The notes under the pieces were generated by a model. The model made no database searches and had not been told where the DNA came from. It saw nothing but the letters and a program-made list of their open reading frames with translations. Below are positions 16,707-24,995 of a stretch of 40,251 nt of DNA, piece by piece; positions within the stretch are counted from its first letter, which is position 1; each line of letters starts with the position of its first letter. The stretch spans positions 1 through 40,251 of the forward strand of contig URIY01000010.1 of assembly GCA_900547995.1 (NCBI GenBank), in the 5' to 3' direction. Origin of the DNA: an uncultured Mycoplasmatota bacterium. GTDB lineage: Bacteria > Bacillota_I > Bacilli_A > RF39 > UBA660. A program made the position numbers and the translations under genes.

Positions 16707-17192
16707 CTAGTTAATTAAATTTGGTTTATTATTTTGTTTTTTATCGTTACTTTTATTATTATTTATTGTTACAACAAAAATAACAATCACAACAACTAAT
16801 ATCCCAATTAAAGTAAACATTAACCATCTAGGTATAAAAAACTTACTTTCTCGATCTATCGTATAAGGAGACATAATTCTTTCTTCTTTCTCTCCTTCTT
16901 CTTTAAGTGTTTTTTTATGTGCATTTTTTATATCATCAATTGATATTTTAGATGTAAAGTCAAATAGATACTCATTAAACTCATCAACCATATCTTCGTA
17001 ATCAAGTCCTAAATATTTAGAATAATCACGAATAAAATATTTTAGATAAAAAACATCTTTAAAAGCATCCATATTTCCACTTTCAATATTTTCTATTTGT
17101 GAAGGCCTTGTCTTTAAATCTTCGGCTGCTTCCTCAATAGAAATACCTATGCTTTCCCTTGTTTCTTTTAATTTTTGGCCAATTTCCTTCAC
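16707..17192 (-). CDS. rodZ: RodZ-type helix-turn-helix membrane protein
   Basis: 161 aa from a GTG start (17192) with GGTG upstream. The N-terminal helix-turn-helix (KLKETRESIGISIEEAAEDL, then KTRPSQIENIESGN) and YLKYFIRDYSKYLGLD are typical of RodZ. There is one membrane helix (about 123-146) and a short Asn/Lys-rich outside tail. RodZ links MreB filaments to the elongation machinery. The periplasmic domain is much shorter than in E. coli or B. subtilis. It precedes pgsA as in B. subtilis ymfM-pgsA and follows the RNase P RNA gene. Confidence 0.88.
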   Translation of the reverse strand: MKEIGQKLKETRESIGISIEEAAEDLKTRPSQIENIESGNMDAFKDVFYLKYFIRDYSKYLGLDYEDMVDEFNEYLFDFTSKISIDDIKNAHKKTLKEEGEKEERIMSPYTIDRESKFFIPRWLMFTLIGILVVVIVIFVVTINNNKSNDKKQNNKPNLIN

Positions 17193-17221
17193 ATCACACC
17201 AACTTTCTAAAAATAAAAAAA

Positions 17222-17575
17222 CAATAATATTTTATAAGCCATGTTCTGTTCCTTATAAAGGCGACAAACATTTATCTATGGTTTAAAACCATCTGATTCT
17301 TAATTCTCATTCTCTTGAATCAGTTCCCCTACCAAATTTGGGTTTCTCGCTCGAGGGGTTTACCGCGTTCCACTCTATTTATTTCTAAATAGCATCGTCA
17401 CTATGGCACTTTACATCTAATCAAATCATATCTAAAAGACTTAGATTTTTTCAATTCCGTTAGCAAATTAATTGCTACCATAGGTTATTTATTCCCTATG
17501 CACGAACACTACAATCATCACAGATTGTGCGAGCATGGACTTTCCTCTACATTACTATAAATGCAGCGTTTGTCA
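17222..17575 (-). ncRNA. rnpB: RNase P RNA, type B
   Basis: The universally conserved start GAGGAAAGTCCATGCTCGC is seen on the minus strand near 17530-17550. The core AACCCCTCGAGCGAGAAAC, with the TTTGGTAGGGGA block after it, is near 17330-17365. The 3' ACAGAACATGGCTTATA closes the molecule near 17232-17248. The layout is the Bacillus type B form, here about 354 nt and somewhat shorter than in B. subtilis. The ends are approximate: 5' near ACAAACGCTGC, 3' just before a T-rich stretch. It starts directly behind the gpsB stop, so its promoter must lie in the 3' part of gpsB or it is processed from the gpsB transcript. Confidence 0.95.
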
Positions 17576-17580
17576 AAATA

Positions 17581-17907
17581 TTATTCATCTTTTCCATATA
17601 CTAATTTTTCTAAACTTGATAATCTTCTTAATATGTCAGCATTACTTACCTCTGTCATATTACCATCTTTAATGGCATCAATCTTCGTTTTTAACATTCT
17701 TATATCTTGTCTTAGTTTAATATTATCATCAACTAAGTCTTTTTTTTCATTTTCTAATTCTTTAATAATGTTTAAAAACTCTTCATAATCTTTAATCACA
17801 ATATCAAGAAATTTATCAACTTCTTGAGGCCTATACCCTCTAGTGTCAACTTTAAATTCTTTTTCTAATAAATCTTTTGTTGTTAACATAATTCTATCTT
17901 GACACAT
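17581..17907 (-). CDS. gpsB: Cell division protein GpsB
   Basis: 108 aa. The DivIVA-like N-terminal domain has the family signature LEKEFKVDTRGYRPQEVDKF, then a coiled coil (about 35-75) and a C-terminal trimerising segment (SNADILRRLSSLEKLVYG). GpsB shuttles class A PBPs between septum and side wall. Its typical PBP1 partner, ponA, lies just across the divergent region. AGGTGAT precedes ATG 17907. The rnpB gene follows immediately, as in B. subtilis. Confidence 0.95.
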   Translation of the reverse strand: MCQDRIMLTTKDLLEKEFKVDTRGYRPQEVDKFLDIVIKDYEEFLNIIKELENEKKDLVDDNIKLRQDIRMLKTKIDAIKDGNMTEVSNADILRRLSSLEKLVYGKDE

Positions 17908-17968
17908 AAAATCACCTCTTTTTATTCACCTATATTTTCTCAAATATTTTTATATTTGTCAATTCCAT

Positions 17969-18169
17969 TTATTGGTTATTAAAGGGATTGAATACTTCAT
18001 AAGGATCAAATACCTCAATATTTTCTTGATATTTTACATTTTCACTTTGTTTATCATTATATTTTTTAGGTGGAATATATCCATTTAACATAGATTTAAC
18101 ACTTGTATCAACAAAATATTCTAATTCTTCAAATATTCTTTCACTACTATTAGGATCATTTTCTTTCAT
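17969..18169 (-). CDS. Small acidic protein between gpsB and the 32-aa ORF
   Basis: 66 aa, soluble, acidic, rich in Asn, Glu and Tyr (ERIFEELEYFVDTSVKSMLN; tail FDPYEVFNPFNNQ). The first 30 residues look helical and the rest disordered. No family is recognised. GAGGTG lies upstream of the ATG. It is 61 bp ahead of gpsB in the same direction and probably shares its transcript. Its fixed place next to gpsB/recU suggests a small division or envelope factor, but this is only context. Confidence 0.6.
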   Translation of the reverse strand: MKENDPNSSERIFEELEYFVDTSVKSMLNGYIPPKKYNDKQSENVKYQENIEVFDPYEVFNPFNNQ

Positions 18170-18224
18170 CCTAAAACACCTCTTTATTCTCTATAATAAT
18201 TTTATTATAAAAAGAATTAAAATG

Positions 18225-18271
18225 CAATATAAAATAAAAACTACTTACTTTGCCTCTTTAATAAGTAGTTT
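18225..18271 (-). terminator. Terminator overlapping the end of the 32-aa ORF
   Basis: The inverted repeat AACTACTTA (18239-18247) / TAAGTAGTT (18262-18270) is followed on the minus strand by TTTTTATTTTAT. The stop codon of the 32-aa ORF sits in the stem. Confidence 0.7.
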
Positions 18272-18339
18272 CTTTGAATATATTTTACATCATCAAGCAT
18301 ATTATCAAATAAAACTTGTATATGATAATTCCTATCCAT
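18241..18339 (-). CDS. 32-aa small protein behind a Spo0A-box promoter
   Basis: ATG 18339 is preceded by GAGGTGAT at ideal spacing and gives 32 codons (start MDRNYHIQVLFDNMLDDVKY, end RNYLLKRQSK) before TAG at 18241. The peptide is amphipathic with an acidic middle and basic end. A sigma-A promoter overlapping a perfect Spo0A box lies 32 bp upstream, and an intrinsic terminator overlaps its stop. Having its own promoter, ribosome site and terminator is strong support for a monocistronic small gene. No family is known to me. Confidence 0.6.
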   Translation of the reverse strand: MDRNYHIQVLFDNMLDDVKYIQRNYLLKRQSK

Positions 18340-18370
18340 AAAGTATCACCTCAAAACTAATTTAACACAA

Positions 18371-18399
18371 ATTTTACATCCATTGTTTGATTTCGACAA
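18371..18399 (-). promoter_or_regulatory. Promoter with Spo0A box, upstream of the 32-aa ORF
   Basis: TTGTCG (18394-18399), 17-bp spacer, TAAAAT (18371-18376) on the minus strand. The 0A-box core TGTCGAA (18392-18398), flanked as TTTTGTCGAAA, overlaps the -35. The box is also about 50 bp upstream of the recU -35, so it might influence both directions. Confidence 0.6.
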
Positions 18400-18448
18400 A
18401 ACTAGCTAATTATTGTAAAGGACAATTTTGTTATTAATAAAATATAGG

Positions 18449-18483
18449 TAGAAAATTTTTTAAATCTATAGTATAATACTATA
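18449..18483 (+). promoter_or_regulatory. recU-ponA promoter with dyad over the -10
   Basis: TAGAAA (18449-18454), 17-bp spacer, TATAAT (18472-18477). A perfect 8-bp inverted repeat with one central base (18467-18483, arm TATAGTAT) covers the -10 and the likely start point. It could be an operator or simply AT-rich symmetry. Confidence 0.5.
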
Positions 18484-18494
18484 AGGTGGTGCAT

Positions 18495-19070
18495 GTGAAA
18501 TATCCTAATGGTTTAAATAAAGAATATGTAAATGATATTAACTATAAAAACCGTGGTATGAATTTAGAAGATGATTTAAATGTTACTAATGAATACTATA
18601 GAAATAATGATATCGCCATTATATATAAAAAGCCTACTCCCATTACTATTGTAAAGGTTGATTATAAATCAAGACAAGATGCGGTTATAAAAGAAGCATA
18701 TTTTAAAACACCATCGACAACAGATTACAATGGGGTATATAAGGGAAAGTATATCGACTTTGAAGCTAAGGAAACAATTAATGAACAATTTTTCCCACTA
18801 AGAAATATTCATGAACATCAAATAAAACATTTAAAACGAATTATGGAGCACGGTGGTATTGCCTTTTTAATAATTAGATTTAGTAAATTAAACCAAACCT
18901 ATTTTATGAATGGACCCGATTTTTTAGATTTTATTGATAATGAAAAAAGAAAATCAATACCAATTGAATATATAAAGAAAAAAGGAATACTATTAAAAGA
19001 AAAGTTCAATCCAAGACTTGATTACCTAAAAATAGTATCAGAAATTTATTTTAAAGGAGAAAAAGTATGA
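18495..19070 (+). CDS. recU: Holliday junction resolvase RecU
   Basis: 191 aa from GTG 18495, five bases after AAGGTGG. The resulting KYPNGLNKEY start matches the family, while the upstream GTG codons form the ribosome site. The catalytic core includes NRGMNLEDDLNVTNEYY, IYKKPTPITIVKVDY, FEAKET (metal-binding acidic residues) and LRNIHEHQIKHL. RecU resolves Holliday junctions and modulates RecA. It overlaps ponA by 4 bases (ATGA-type coupling), the usual recU-ponA operon of Bacilli. Confidence 0.95.
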   Translation: MKYPNGLNKEYVNDINYKNRGMNLEDDLNVTNEYYRNNDIAIIYKKPTPITIVKVDYKSRQDAVIKEAYFKTPSTTDYNGVYKGKYIDFEAKETINEQFFPLRNIHEHQIKHLKRIMEHGGIAFLIIRFSKLNQTYFMNGPDFLDFIDNEKRKSIPIEYIKKKGILLKEKFNPRLDYLKIVSEIYFKGEKV

Positions 19071-22069
19071 AAGAAATAAAAAAGGATAATGAAAAGAAAA
19101 AAATTAATTTTATAAAGAAAAATAAAAACAATAATAGTAAGAAAATTAATAATGCTAAGAAAGAAGAAAATATAAAAAAGAATATTTCTAATAAAAAGAA
19201 AGTAAAAGATAAAACTGCTACTAAAAAGAAAATAATGCTAGCACTTAAAATTTTACTAATAATCTTTATAGTAGGAATAATTGGTGTTTTAATTACAGTA
19301 GCTATTTTCTTAGGATCAATTGTCAAAAATGCTCCAGAATTTAAACCTGAAAATTTATATCAACAAGAATCTACAATTATGTATGATGCTAATGGTGAAA
19401 TAATTGCTAAACTAGGTATTGAAAAAAGAGAAAATATTTCTTATGAAGAATTACCTGAAGTATTAGTAAATGCTATTATTGCAACAGAGGATTCAAGATT
19501 TTTCCAACATAATGGTTTCGACTTACCAAGATTCTTAGTTGCATCTTTTGGACAACTACTAGGCCGTGATGCTGGTGGTGCCTCTACCCTTACAATGCAA
19601 CTATCTAAAAACTATGTGAGTCAAAATACTGTTTCTGAAGGTATGGCAGGTATAAAAAGAAAATTCACTGATATATACATGTCTATGTTCAAAATAGAAA
19701 AAAATTATACAAAGAAAGAAATAATTGAATTTTATGTTAATTCAAATTTCTTAGGTGGAACATCTGTTATAAGTGGTGGTGCCTATGGTGTTGAGCAGGC
19801 TTGTTTAACTTACTTTGGAAAAAATGCTAAAGATATAAACGTTGCTGAAGCTGCCCTTATTGCTGGGTTATTCCAAGCACCATATTCATATGACCCATAC
19901 TTACACCCTGAAGCAGCTGAAAAAAGAAGACAAACCGTATTATATTTAATGGAAAGACATGGTTATATAACTCCTGAAGAACATGAAATTGCCAAAGAAT
20001 TAACAGTCGATAAATTAATCCTTAAAAATCCAGAATCAACGGGTGGTGAATATCAAGGATTTATTGATACTGTTGCGAATGAAATAATGGATGAATATGG
20101 AATTAATCCATACACTACACCTCTTGAAATATGGACAACAATGGATAGAACAAAACAAAATCACGTTAATAGTATTATGAACGGAACAGAAAGTCCTGTA
20201 ACAGGATTAACATATGAATGGCAAAACGATGTTGTTAATGCAGGAATTTCTGTTATAGATGTTAAAACCGGTGCTTTAGTTGCCGTTGGTGCAGGTCGTC
20301 ATAGTGGGGATAAAGCTCTTTCATTTAACTATGCTACAGACATCAATAATCAAATCGGTTCAACTGCTAAACCTCTTTATGATTACGGTCCAGGTATTGA
20401 ATTTAACAATTGGTCAACTTATACCCCATTTGCCGATGAACCACATGGTTATAGTAATGGTGTTAAAATCGAAAACTGGAACTATACATACAATGGTTTC
20501 TTAACACTTAGACAATCAGTTATGGGTTCATGGAATATACCTGCCCTAAAAGCTTTCCAATCAAATGATAAATCAAATATTATTAAATTTGTTACAGGAT
20601 TAGGATTAACTCCTGAAATATATTCTTGTAGCGACGGATATAAAAGAAATAAGAATAAATGTATTAATGAAGATAATCCAAACGACATAGTGGATGCTAA
20701 AAAATCTGATACATTACATGAAGCCCATGCACTAGGTGGTTATAATGGTGAATCTCCACTTACCCTATCGGCTGCATATGCTGCTTTTGCAAATGGTGGA
20801 TACTATATTGAGCCACATTCATATACAAAATTTACATATCGTAATACTGGCGAGACTGTTGAAAAGAAAATACAAAAAACAAGAGCTATGAGTGAGCAGA
20901 CAGCTTATATGATTACAGACGTTTTAATATCTACAGCATCATCTGCTCTTGGAAGATACTCTTATGTCAATGGCGCCACATATGGTGCTAAAACAGGAAC
21001 TAGTAACTATCCTGAAACAGTATTTAGAGATTATAATTTACCAAGTAATGCCGTTAATGATATTTGGGTTGCTGGTATTTCTCCTGAATATTCTATCGCT
21101 GTATGGTATGGTTATGATCAAGTATACTCTGACTACTACAATGTCATAAGTAGTGGTCAAAACTCAAGAATATTCCAAGCAGTTGCTAAAGGTGTATTTA
21201 CTAATACAAGTGCTAAATTTACTAAACCTTCCGGTGTTGTTTCTGTAACAGTTGAAAAAGAATCTTATCCAGCTGCATTACCAAGTGAATTTACACCAGA
21301 TGATATGAAAGTAACGGAATTATTTAAAAGTGGTACTGAACCAACAGATGTATCAACAAGATATAGTAAATTAAACAATGTAACAAATTTAAAAGCTAAT
21401 GTTAAAGATTCTAAAGTCACATTAACTTGGAACAAAATAGATACACCTGATGCAATAAATTTAGATTACTTAAATAAGTATTTTGAAAGTTTATATGGAG
21501 ATGCAACGCATAGACAAAAGGCCTTAAATAATCGTCTTTCATATAATGCTAATAATATTGGTACAGTAATATATAATATATATTTAAAGGATGATAAAGG
21601 TAATTTAACATCACTTGGAACAACAGAAAATGACACATATGACTATACAGTTAAAGATGGTGGTACATATACATTTGTTGTCAAAAGTTCTTACACAATA
21701 TTTAAAAGTAATATAAGTGATGGAATAGAAGTTAAAGTTAATATTGATAAAAAGAATGATTCAACTGAAGATGATAATAATGTTGATAACATTAATATCG
21801 GATTAAATGGTGATAGTGAAATTTCACTAAATATTGGTTACAAATATAATGAAAAATCTGTAATTGTTATTGAAAACGAAAAAACAGATGTCACTGATAA
21901 AGCAACTATCAATATTACTATTGTAAGAAAATCTGATGGTAAAACAGTTAATGAAATAACTACATCATCTGCTGATATATATACAGTTACATATAAAGTA
22001 AAATATAAAAAAGCATCTAAAACATTAACAAGAAAAGTTAATATTGTAGGAACACCGTACAATGGTTAA
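19067..22069 (+). CDS. ponA: Class A penicillin-binding protein 1 (PBP1A)
   Basis: 1000 aa bifunctional peptidoglycan synthase. It has a Lys/Asn-rich cytoplasmic start (1-57) and one membrane helix (about 60-85). The glycosyltransferase (about 110-290) has catalytic Glu141 in ATEDSRFFQH. The transpeptidase (about 370-710) has Ser432 in GSTAKP and Lys642 in KTGTS. The C-terminal tail holds a fibronectin type III-like domain (about 770-895), an acidic linker and a second Ig-like beta domain (about 910-1000). The basic N-terminus fits recruitment by GpsB, encoded next door. Compared with B. subtilis PBP1 it has an extra Ig-like end in place of the disordered tail. All catalytic motifs are intact. 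Confidence 0.96.
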   Translation: MKEIKKDNEKKKINFIKKNKNNNSKKINNAKKEENIKKNISNKKKVKDKTATKKKIMLALKILLIIFIVGIIGVLITVAIFLGSIVKNAPEFKPENLYQQESTIMYDANGEIIAKLGIEKRENISYEELPEVLVNAIIATEDSRFFQHNGFDLPRFLVASFGQLLGRDAGGASTLTMQLSKNYVSQNTVSEGMAGIKRKFTDIYMSMFKIEKNYTKKEIIEFYVNSNFLGGTSVISGGAYGVEQACLTYFGKNAKDINVAEAALIAGLFQAPYSYDPYLHPEAAEKRRQTVLYLMERHGYITPEEHEIAKELTVDKLILKNPESTGGEYQGFIDTVANEIMDEYGINPYTTPLEIWTTMDRTKQNHVNSIMNGTESPVTGLTYEWQNDVVNAGISVIDVKTGALVAVGAGRHSGDKALSFNYATDINNQIGSTAKPLYDYGPGIEFNNWSTYTPFADEPHGYSNGVKIENWNYTYNGFLTLRQSVMGSWNIPALKAFQSNDKSNIIKFVTGLGLTPEIYSCSDGYKRNKNKCINEDNPNDIVDAKKSDTLHEAHALGGYNGESPLTLSAAYAAFANGGYYIEPHSYTKFTYRNTGETVEKKIQKTRAMSEQTAYMITDVLISTASSALGRYSYVNGATYGAKTGTSNYPETVFRDYNLPSNAVNDIWVAGISPEYSIAVWYGYDQVYSDYYNVISSGQNSRIFQAVAKGVFTNTSAKFTKPSGVVSVTVEKESYPAALPSEFTPDDMKVTELFKSGTEPTDVSTRYSKLNNVTNLKANVKDSKVTLTWNKIDTPDAINLDYLNKYFESLYGDATHRQKALNNRLSYNANNIGTVIYNIYLKDDKGNLTSLGTTENDTYDYTVKDGGTYTFVVKSSYTIFKSNISDGIEVKVNIDKKNDSTEDDNNVDNINIGLNGDSEISLNIGYKYNEKSVIVIENEKTDVTDKATINITIVRKSDGKTVNEITTSSADIYTVTYKVKYKKASKTLTRKVNIVGTPYNG

Positions 22070-22096
22070 AGGAGCAAAATTATTTGCTCCTTTTAT
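22070..22096. terminator. Bidirectional terminator between ponA and the kinase gene
   Basis: A perfect 9-bp stem AGGAGCAAA/TTTGCTCCT (22070-22078 with 22083-22091), loop ATTA, is followed by TTTTATTT on the plus strand. The kinase stop codon lies in the loop. Confidence 0.85.
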
Positions 22097-23342
22097 TTGC
22101 TAAATCAAGTGGAATAGTTATTGTTACACTCGTACCAACATTTTCGTTTGATTTATACTCTATTTTAAAATTATGTGCCTCTAATATCTCCTTAGATAAT
22201 GAAATACCTAATCCAGTCCCATTCTTTTTGGTTGTATAGAATGGTTCCTCGATTTTGGAAAGTATTTCTTCACTCATACCACAACCATTATCTTCAATAA
22301 CTATATAAAAATTATTATTATTTAAGTTAGTAGAAATAAATATTTTACCATCATCTTTATTAATAGCTTCAATACTATTTTTAACTAAATTAATTAAAAC
22401 TTGTTTTAAACGATTATAGTCCCCATTTATATATACCTCATCATCTATTAGACTTTCTTCAATTATTATCTTGTTCTGCTTAGCAAGAGGACTAACACTA
22501 TCAATAACCTCTTCAACTAGTAAATTTATATCCATAATATCTTTTTCTATTTTTATTTTATTAAGAGAAAGAAAATCTTTTAGAATTAATAATGTTCTAT
22601 CTATTTCTTCCTTTATAATAGGAACATATCTTTCCACTTGTTTTTTATCAGATGTATCTAACATATCAAGATATCCTTTACAAACAGCCATTGGATTTTT
22701 AATTTCATGTGTAATCTTAAATAAAGATGTTCTTACTTGTTTTTCTTTTTCTAATTCTTTAATAGACATGTGATATCTTATTATTTCTTCACCTTTATCC
22801 ATTAAAATAAAGACAAAATGAATAATAACAAATAAAATAATCGATGTAACTAGTATCCCCATTAAAACAAATGAAGACGATTTATCACCATAATAATCTA
22901 CTTGCCAAAGCATAGCCGTTGTAAAAAAGGATTTTAAAATAATAAATAAATTAATATGAGCATTTGTGTTTTTATCTTTTTTAAACAATATTGTGAATAT
23001 TATATAATATAAAAAATACTCAAAAATCATAAAAGGAATATTAAAACCAAATGAATAATAACAATCTACAATTATAAAAATTGATAATAAAATACTACTT
23101 AATTTATCCTTTTTGTAATATGCAATTGCAAGTGGTACACTACTTATTATAAGAGGATTATAAATAGTAGTATTTTTACCATATCTTATAAGTAAATAAA
23201 GTGAAGTAATTAAAGTTAAATCAAAAATTAACTTATTCTCTTTTTTACCTATATTTTGATTGTAAGCAATATAAAACAAATACAAAATTAATGGAAAAGT
23301 TATAAATATTAAATCAATTAATATTATTTCAAATATATTCAT
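22080..23342 (-). CDS. Membrane histidine kinase, KinB-like
   Basis: 420 aa from ATG 23342 (AGAGGTGAG just upstream); 24 further in-frame codons upstream are excluded because they cover the promoter. Six or seven membrane helices fill residues 1-185 with almost no extracellular loop. Next comes HisKA with the phospho-acceptor His212 in THEIKNPMAVCKGYLDML, then HATPase_c with N box LVKNSIEAIN, EDNGCGMSEE and TGLGISLSKEILEAH. No response regulator is adjacent. The orphan state, polytopic sensor and Spo0A-box promoter fit a sporulation kinase feeding the phosphorelay, as KinB does in B. subtilis. That role is inferred. Confidence 0.85.
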   Translation of the reverse strand: MNIFEIILIDLIFITFPLILYLFYIAYNQNIGKKENKLIFDLTLITSLYLLIRYGKNTTIYNPLIISSVPLAIAYYKKDKLSSILLSIFIIVDCYYSFGFNIPFMIFEYFLYYIIFTILFKKDKNTNAHINLFIILKSFFTTAMLWQVDYYGDKSSSFVLMGILVTSIILFVIIHFVFILMDKGEEIIRYHMSIKELEKEKQVRTSLFKITHEIKNPMAVCKGYLDMLDTSDKKQVERYVPIIKEEIDRTLLILKDFLSLNKIKIEKDIMDINLLVEEVIDSVSPLAKQNKIIIEESLIDDEVYINGDYNRLKQVLINLVKNSIEAINKDDGKIFISTNLNNNNFYIVIEDNGCGMSEEILSKIEEPFYTTKKNGTGLGISLSKEILEAHNFKIEYKSNENVGTSVTITIPLDLANKRSK

Positions 23343-23353
23343 TTTCTCACCTC

Positions 23354-23397
23354 TCGACAAAATTATATAAAATTTGTATGTCTCTTTTTGTCGAAAA
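23354..23397 (-). promoter_or_regulatory. Kinase promoter with two Spo0A boxes
   Basis: A perfect 0A-box core (TGTCGAA on the plus strand, 23389-23395, flanked by T and A runs) overlaps a -35-like TCGACA (23389-23394, minus strand). A 21-bp spacer leads to TATAAT (23362-23367). Spacing of 21-22 bp is the hallmark of Spo0A-activated sigma-A promoters such as spoIIG and spoIIE. A second box with one mismatch (TGTCGAG, 23353-23359, minus) lies just past the -10. Confidence 0.6.
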
Positions 23398-23427
23398 AAG
23401 AAAAAAAGTGACAAAATTTATCACTTT
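23395..23427 (-). terminator. Terminator of the EIIB-like gene
   Basis: AAAGTGA (23405-23411) pairs with TCACTTT (23421-23427); on the minus strand it is followed by TTTTTTTCTTTT. It abuts the 0A box of the next promoter. Confidence 0.75.
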
Positions 23428-23735
23428 AAATCATCAATTTGTTTTTTTAATTCTCTAGCATCATTTCCAAATATAATCTTTAATTGATTTTCAATTTCAA
23501 CGATACCTTGAGCGCCCATTTTTTGTATAGCTTCTTTATTTACTATTTCTGTATTATTAAGTGTCACTATAAACCTTGATTTATTAACCTCATAATTTAT
23601 AATATTATTCTTACCACCTAAATACTCAACTAATTTATTAGCTTCGATTTTAAAATCTTTATGTTTTGATTTTACAATAGCAAGTGCTATAACAAGCATA
23701 ATAACAATAATTATTATATATTGTACTAATTCCAT
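23421..23735 (-). CDS. Membrane-anchored PTS EIIB-like protein lacking the active Cys
   Basis: 104 aa. There is one N-terminal membrane helix (about 5-21), then a domain that aligns by eye with the glucose-family EIIB: ANKLVEYLGGKNNIINYE, SRFIVTLNN, NKEAIQKMGAQGIVEIENQL and IIFGNDARELKKQI. In true EIIB the loop reads like DACITRLR with a phosphorylated Cys. Here the loop reads YEVNKSRF, with Asn at the Cys position and no Cys anywhere in the protein. It cannot carry out phosphotransfer as PTS enzymes do. I infer a structural or sensory derivative at the membrane. It lies directly upstream of the histidine kinase but is separated from it by a terminator. Confidence 0.7.
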   Translation of the reverse strand: MELVQYIIIIVIMLVIALAIVKSKHKDFKIEANKLVEYLGGKNNIINYEVNKSRFIVTLNNTEIVNKEAIQKMGAQGIVEIENQLKIIFGNDARELKKQIDDLK

Positions 23736-23807
23736 TCTTTATCACCTACCTAATTATACTATATTTTAATTAAAATTACATCATTTTTTTCTTATTAATA
23801 TTTTTAA

Positions 23808-23836
23808 TTGTATAAAATATTATTTTAGTGTAAGAT
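23808..23836 (+). promoter_or_regulatory. Probable rodA promoter
   Basis: TTGTAT (23808-23813), 17-bp spacer, TAAGAT (23831-23836), 17 bp ahead of the start codon. Confidence 0.45.
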
Positions 23837-23853
23837 AATAATAGGTGATTTTC

Positions 23854-24984
23854 ATGAATAAAATATCAAAATTTAAAATAGATAAATGGCTTCTTATATG
23901 TTTAATTTTATTTGCACTCATAAGCATATTTACTGTTTATAGTGCTCAAAATCTGCTTCCTAGTTATATGAACTATTTAACTATTAAACAAGCACTATGG
24001 TATATTATTGGTTTTGGTGTTATGTTTTTAATAATATCTCTCGGAAATAATTATATTATTAAAAATGCTTGGATATTATACATTATAGGAATTATTTCAC
24101 TTATTTTATTACTTATATTTGGTACACCTATTAATGATGCTAAATGTTGGTTTAATATTCCTGGAATTGGTTCTGTTCAACCAAGTGAGTTTATGAAAAT
24201 TATACTTATAATAATACTTGCGAGAGTAATAGACGACTTTAATAAAGAACATTCCTCACCTACGGTTATGGATGAATTTCTCTTTCTTATAAAAGTGGGC
24301 ATTATTGTATTAATTCCAAGTATTCTTACCTTCTTACAACCTGATACAGGAGTTGTTCTTATTTACTTACTTATTACAATAGTAATGCTATTTATATCGG
24401 GAATTAGATACAGATGGTTTATTGTTTTAATAGGAATATTATTATTGTCAGTTGGTTCAGTATTAATAATATACTTTTTAAATCAAAATTTATTTGTTAA
24501 AATATTTGGTACAAGTTTCTTTTTAAGAGTAGATAGATTGCTAGATTGGTCTAATAAAAGTGGATATCAATTAGAAAATGGTCTTACAGCAATTGGATCT
24601 GGCGGGCTTATAGGTTTTGGCTTTAATAATACACCTATTTATTTTCCTGAGCCCCAAACTGACTTTATATTTGCTGTATATGCAAGTAATTATGGATATA
24701 TAGGTTCTCTTCTATTATTAGGATTAATATTATTTTTTGATATAAGAATTATTATGAATGCTATAAGAAATAAAAGTAATATCAATAAATATATTATTGC
24801 AGGTATCATAGGTATGCTTATATATCAACAATTTCAAAATATTGGTATGACATTTGGTCTAATGCCTATTACAGGTATTACTCTTCCCTTTATTAGTTAT
24901 GGTGGATCTAGTTTACTTAGTTATATGATTATGATGGGAATTGTTTTTAATATAACAAATGATAACTTAAGATATACAAATTAA
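23854..24984 (+). CDS. rodA: RodA/FtsW-type lipid II polymerase (SEDS protein)
   Basis: 376 aa from ATG 23854 (AGGTGAT 5 bases up; the GTG at 23845 is inside that site). About ten membrane helices. SEDS motifs include AKCWFNIPGIGSVQPSEFMK, the catalytic-loop FLQPDTGVVLIYLLI, GLTAIGSGGLIGFG, PEPQTDFIFAVYAS and the end motif GITLPFISYGGSSLLSYM. The enzyme polymerises glycan strands from lipid II with a class B PBP. IGSGGL-type motifs and length favour RodA over FtsW, though SpoVE-like function in a spore former cannot be excluded. It is transcribed alone. The likely terminator just behind the stop is interrupted by an IS. Confidence 0.9.
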   Translation: MNKISKFKIDKWLLICLILFALISIFTVYSAQNLLPSYMNYLTIKQALWYIIGFGVMFLIISLGNNYIIKNAWILYIIGIISLILLLIFGTPINDAKCWFNIPGIGSVQPSEFMKIILIIILARVIDDFNKEHSSPTVMDEFLFLIKVGIIVLIPSILTFLQPDTGVVLIYLLITIVMLFISGIRYRWFIVLIGILLLSVGSVLIIYFLNQNLFVKIFGTSFFLRVDRLLDWSNKSGYQLENGLTAIGSGGLIGFGFNNTPIYFPEPQTDFIFAVYASNYGYIGSLLLLGLILFFDIRIIMNAIRNKSNINKYIIAGIIGMLIYQQFQNIGMTFGLMPITGITLPFISYGGSSLLSYMIMMGIVFNITNDNLRYTN

Positions 24985-24995
24985 AACAGGTATTT

